A stretch of DNA of 10,189 nucleotides from Chthoniobacter sp. (GTDB taxonomy: Bacteria; Verrucomicrobiota; Verrucomicrobiia; Chthoniobacterales; Chthoniobacteraceae). Numbering within the stretch: the stretch's first letter is position 1; every line of letters begins with the position of its first letter. Both the position numbers and the translations under genes were made by a program. The stretch spans positions 1-10,189 of the forward strand of contig JANXSB010000621.1 in NCBI GenBank assembly GCA_025352865.1. The letters run 5' to 3'. The notes beneath the pieces were generated by a model. The model saw nothing but the letters and a program-made list of their open reading frames with translations, did not search any database and had not been told where the DNA came from. Shown piece after piece: positions 7,503 to 10,189 of the stretch.

Positions 7503-8297
7503 TCAGACGGCGATGGGCGCTTTGATGGACGGGTGCGGGTCGTAGCGGGTGAGCGTGAAATCTTCGTAGCAAAAGCCGTGGATGCTGTGGACATCAGGGT
7601 TCAGCGTCATCGCGGGGAGCGGGCGGAAGTCGCGCGCGAGCTGCTCGCGGGCCTGGTCGAGGTGGTTCGCGTAGAGGTGCAGGTCGCCGAAGGTGTGGAC
7701 GAAATCGCCGGGCGCGAGGCCGGTGACTTGCGCGACCATCATGGTGAGGAGGGCGTAGCTGGCGATGTTGAAGGGGACGCCGAGGAAGAGGTCGGCGCTG
7801 CGCTGGTAGAGCTGGCAGCTCAGGCGTCCGTCGAGGACGAAGAACTGGAACATGGTGTGGCACGGCGGGAGGGCCATGCCGGCGATTTCGCCAGGATTCC
7901 AGGCGCTGACGATGAGCCGGCGGGAGTCGGGGTTTTTTTTGATCTGCGCGATCACGTCGTCGATCTGGTTGATCGAGCGTCCGTCGGCGGTGCGCCAGTC
8001 GCACCATTGCGCGCCGTAGACGCGGCCGAGGTTGCCGTCGGCGTCGGCCCATTCGTTCCAAATGGTCACGCCGTTTTCGCGGAGGTAGCGGACGTTGGTA
8101 TCGCCCGCGAGGAACCACAGCAGCTCGTGGATGATGGATTTGAGATGGAGCTTTTTCGTGGTGAGCAGCGGAAAGCCCGCGGCGAGATCGAAGCGCGCCT
8201 GCGCGCCGAAAACGGAATACGTGCCGGTGCCGGTGCGGTCGGGTTTGAAATGGCCGTGGTCGAGGACGAGGCGGAGGAGATCGTGGTAGGCAAGCAT
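7503..8297 (-). CDS. thyA: Thymidylate synthase ThyA
   Basis: This 264-residue cytoplasmic enzyme methylates dUMP to dTMP using 5,10-methylene-tetrahydrofolate and releases dihydrofolate. Length equals that of E. coli ThyA, and the sequence aligns throughout without gaps by eye. Key residues are in place: R21 in DRTGTGT, R126/R127 in the phosphate-binding DSRR, the nucleophile C146 in PPCHTMF, D169 in SADLFLG, N177 in PFNIASYAL, H207 and Y209 in DLHLYANH, and the C-terminal IKAPIAV that closes over the active site. The ATG at 8297 was chosen by this alignment; the frame continues to 8552 but that extension is Arg/Pro-rich and overlaps the divergent gene. No folA (dihydrofolate reductase) follows it; the next gene, the permease, is convergent. 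folE2, which starts folate synthesis, is about 700 bases away on the other strand. Confidence 0.98.
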   Translation of the reverse strand: MLAYHDLLRLVLDHGHFKPDRTGTGTYSVFGAQARFDLAAGFPLLTTKKLHLKSIIHELLWFLAGDTNVRYLRENGVTIWNEWADADGNLGRVYGAQWCDWRTADGRSINQIDDVIAQIKKNPDSRRLIVSAWNPGEIAGMALPPCHTMFQFFVLDGRLSCQLYQRSADLFLGVPFNIASYALLTMMVAQVTGLAPGDFVHTFGDLHLYANHLDQAREQLARDFRPLPAMTLNPDVHSIHGFCYEDFTLTRYDPHPSIKAPIAV

Positions 8298-8408
8298 GCG
8301 CGGTGCGGAGCATGGCGGAGACGGGCGGCGGGAGGCAAGTTGGCGGAATGGATTTTCGCTGGCCGGGAGGAAATGTTTGCCGCACCTTGCGCCCGAGTTT
8401 TTTCTCCC

Positions 8409-8924
8409 ATGCCTCCCGGACCCGATCCCCAAAAGCAACCCGAGACGACGACCCCGCGCCAGCCGCCTCCACCACTCCCGCAGGGCCAGCGGCCACCGCA
8501 GCGGCGGCCACTCCCGCCGCGTCCGCCTCCACGCGCGCGGCGGCACCACCACCGCGGAAAAGCCAGCCGCGCCCGCATCGGCCTGATTGTCGTCTTCGTG
8601 CTCTTCCGCCTGCTCGATTTTATCACCCTCAATGACATCCCGCCGGAATTGACCCGCCAGTTGATTTCATTCGTCATCACGTCGGCAATCTGGACGACCG
8701 CACTGCTCATCGGCGTCTGGCTCCGCAAACCCTGGGCACGCCTGATTCTCATCGCCCTCCTCGGTCTCGCCTCGGTGTCCATCATCATTATGTTCCCGAT
8801 GATTACCGACTATCCCGCATTGCTGACGCCGCTCGTCAGCATCCTGATTGTCCACGCCGGAACCTTCGGATGGCTGATCCTCTCGCGGGATGTCCGCCGA
8901 CTGATCAGCCGCGAGCGCGAATAG
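8409..8924 (+). CDS. Small membrane protein with proline-rich N-terminus, function unknown
   Basis: The frame encodes 171 residues that I do not recognise. Residues 1-50 are low complexity: proline makes up a large share, with Gln, then Arg/His (RARRHHHRGK), so this part is probably disordered and cytoplasmic. Residues about 57-157 hold four hydrophobic segments (near 57-73, 86-104, 110-130 and 136-157), with RKPWAR in the loop between the second and third. The tail SRDVRRLISRERE is charged and consistent with a cytoplasmic C-terminus. It is divergent from thyA across a 111-base spacer and lies upstream of folE2 in the same direction. An alternative in-frame ATG at 8373 would add 12 residues; it follows GGGAGG but only 2 bases away, too close for a good ribosome site. 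I preferred 8409 because MPPGPDP begins the proline-rich stretch. Confidence 0.72.
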   Translation: MPPGPDPQKQPETTTPRQPPPPLPQGQRPPQRRPLPPRPPPRARRHHHRGKASRARIGLIVVFVLFRLLDFITLNDIPPELTRQLISFVITSAIWTTALLIGVWLRKPWARLILIALLGLASVSIIIMFPMITDYPALLTPLVSILIVHAGTFGWLILSRDVRRLISRERE

Positions 8925-8980
8925 CCCCGCCGCCTTTCCCGATTCACGGCGCGGCGAACTGTGCTATGTCCTCTGCGCCC

Positions 8981-9787
8981 ATGGAAACGACGGACGCACC
9001 GCCACTCACCGACACGCAAAACCAGCCCGACGACCGGCAGATCGCCATCGACCGCGTGGGCATCCGCGCGCTGCGCTACCCGATGCAGGTGCGCGACAAG
9101 GCGCGCGCGGTACAGCACACCATCGCCACCGCCGCACTGACGGTCGATCTGCCGCATCATTTCAAAGGCACGCACATGAGCCGCTTCGTCGAGGTGCTCG
9201 CGGAATTCGGCCCCGAGCTGCACGGCGATAACATCCACACGATCCTCCGCGAACTCACGGCACGCCTTGATTCCGAGAGCGCGCACGTCGATTTCGAGTT
9301 TCCCTTTTTCCTCGCAAAAGCCGCGCCCGTCACTGCCGCCGTGGGGATGATGGACTACACCGCGCGCTTCTCCGCCACGCTGGAAAAAGGCACGGTCGAT
9401 TTCGTCGTCACCGCCATCGTCCCCGTGACCACGCTCTGCCCGTGCTCCAAAGCGATCAGCGCCCACGGCGCGCACAATCAGCGCGGGCAGGTCACCTTTT
9501 CCATCCGCTCGCACCCGCCGCTGTGGATCGAAGACATGATTCGCATCGTGGAAGACAGCGCCTCCAGCGAGCTCTACAGCCTGCTCAAGCGGCCCGACGA
9601 GAAAGCCGTGACCGAGCGCGCGTATGAAAACCCCGTCTTCGTCGAGGACCTCGTCCGCAACATCGCCGACCGCGCCAACCGCACGCCGGAGATCGCGTGG
9701 TACCGGATCGAGGCGGAAAATTTCGAGTCCATCCACAATCACAACGCCTACGCGCTGATCGAAAAGTGGAAGTCCCCCGCCGCCTGA
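8981..9787 (+). CDS. folE2: GTP cyclohydrolase IB (FolE2)
   Basis: This 268-residue cytoplasmic metalloenzyme converts GTP to 7,8-dihydroneopterin triphosphate, the entry to folate (and in some bacteria queuosine) synthesis. It belongs to the FolE2/COG1469 tunnelling-fold family, unrelated in sequence to FolE. Signatures are the DTQNQPDDR N-terminus (residues 11-19), KGTHMSRF (62-69), the metal-site segment TTLCPCSK with C153 and C155, the GAHNQRG block (H165), ERAYENPVFVEDLVR near 212-226, and SIHNHNAYA near 250-258 with H252/H254. Family members often have CPCSKEIS; here it is CPCSKAIS. The ATG at 8981 is chosen because its upstream GCGCCC resembles that of the next gene; an in-frame ATG at 8966 would give 273 residues and is equally possible. 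Neither has a Shine-Dalgarno. FolE2 is often an alternative to zinc-dependent FolE; whether this genome also has FolE cannot be seen. Confidence 0.95.
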   Translation: METTDAPPLTDTQNQPDDRQIAIDRVGIRALRYPMQVRDKARAVQHTIATAALTVDLPHHFKGTHMSRFVEVLAEFGPELHGDNIHTILRELTARLDSESAHVDFEFPFFLAKAAPVTAAVGMMDYTARFSATLEKGTVDFVVTAIVPVTTLCPCSKAISAHGAHNQRGQVTFSIRSHPPLWIEDMIRIVEDSASSELYSLLKRPDEKAVTERAYENPVFVEDLVRNIADRANRTPEIAWYRIEAENFESIHNHNAYALIEKWKSPAA

Positions 9788-9794
9788 CGCGCCC

Positions 9795-10189
9795 ATGCTC
9801 TACCGAGTACTCGCCATCCTCGTCACCGGCTTCTGGCTCACGATGATCGGGCTCCTCATCCGCAAGGAAGCCGGGCCCGGCGACTCCGCGCTGCGCGAGG
9901 TTCCCGTGGGTCACGTCATCAAGCTGCTCCTCATGCACGAGCAGCCCTCCGACCTGAATATCTACAGCGGAAAAATGCGCCTCGGCTACCTCCGCATCCA
10001 CCCGCAGATGCACCAGGGCGACCGCTCCCGCGTCATCGCGTTTGTCGGCGATCTGCGAGTCATGGTGCCCGGTTGGGAGCGCCAGCGCGTGATGTGGAAC
10101 GGCGAGATCGAGTTGGAAAAAACGCTGGCCACCCGACGCTTCACCATGAGCCTCACCCTGAGCGATCCCACGGTGCACAACCCACTCGC
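9795..10189 (+). CDS. Membrane-anchored protein of unknown function, C-terminus cut by window edge
   Basis: An ATG 7 bases after the folE2 stop opens a frame that runs to the right edge (131 residues seen). Residues 4-22 (RVLAILVTGFWLTMIGLLI) form one hydrophobic segment followed by RK, which fits an N-terminal membrane anchor or uncleaved signal. The rest is soluble-looking with alternating hydrophobic residues, including KMRLGYLRIHP (60-70) and VIAFVGDLRVMVPGWERQRV (80-99), suggesting a beta-rich extracytoplasmic or cytoplasmic domain. I recognise no family. The tight spacing implies cotranscription with folE2, but nothing in the visible part suggests a role in folate synthesis. Base composition and third-position GC match the neighbours, which supports a real gene. 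Confidence 0.75.
   Translation, partial: MLYRVLAILVTGFWLTMIGLLIRKEAGPGDSALREVPVGHVIKLLLMHEQPSDLNIYSGKMRLGYLRIHPQMHQGDRSRVIAFVGDLRVMVPGWERQRVMWNGEIELEKTLATRRFTMSLTLSDPTVHNPL

Noticed and set aside
7464..8408. N-terminal extension of the 8409-8924 frame back to 7464
   Set aside because: This part lies wholly opposite thyA and has antisense composition. Only the end after 8409 lies outside a verified gene.
8409..8560. GC-rich, CCG/CCA-rich stretch resembling a simple-sequence repeat
   Set aside because: It is explained by proline codons in the N-terminus of the small membrane protein and has no exact repeat unit.

Overview
This is a GC-rich, densely coded bacterial chromosomal segment with eight or nine protein genes, two of them cut by the window edges. 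There are no RNA genes, insertion sequences, CRISPR arrays or phage genes that I can see. The gene content, the SD-less starts and an intergenic repeat built on ACAGGATT would fit Verrucomicrobiota or a related PVC lineage. That assignment is an inference, because no taxonomic marker lies in the window.

Left third (1-3555, all minus strand). rmlB and rmlD (dTDP-glucose 4,6-dehydratase and dTDP-4-dehydrorhamnose reductase) sit 3 bases apart and supply two of the four dTDP-L-rhamnose steps. rmlA and rmlC are not here. A pair of hairpins follows rmlD. After them comes a large secreted protein whose second half looks like a glycoside-hydrolase-type TIM barrel; its C-terminus runs off the left edge.

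Middle (3556-7415). A 219-base gap holds a 96-base imperfect inverted repeat. It is followed by a PilB/GspE-family secretion ATPase on the minus strand (3775-5457). A 263-base divergent spacer separates this from a plus-strand, double-domain ABC permease of the ferric-iron (FbpB/AfuB) type, which has no ATPase or binding-protein gene beside it in the window.

Right third (7416-10189). thyA (thymidylate synthase, minus) converges on the permease gene. Divergent from thyA is a small membrane protein with a proline-rich N-terminus. It is followed by folE2 (GTP cyclohydrolase IB, the first step of folate synthesis) and then, 7 bases later, by an uncharacterised membrane-anchored protein cut by the right edge. 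thyA and folE2 are both folate-linked but are on opposite strands.

Nearly all of this is ordinary housekeeping and envelope biosynthesis. I found no convincing new multi-gene system. The items most worth a second look are the palindromic intergenic repeat, the unassigned secreted barrel protein, the general absence of Shine-Dalgarno sequences and the two small uncharacterised membrane proteins around folE2.
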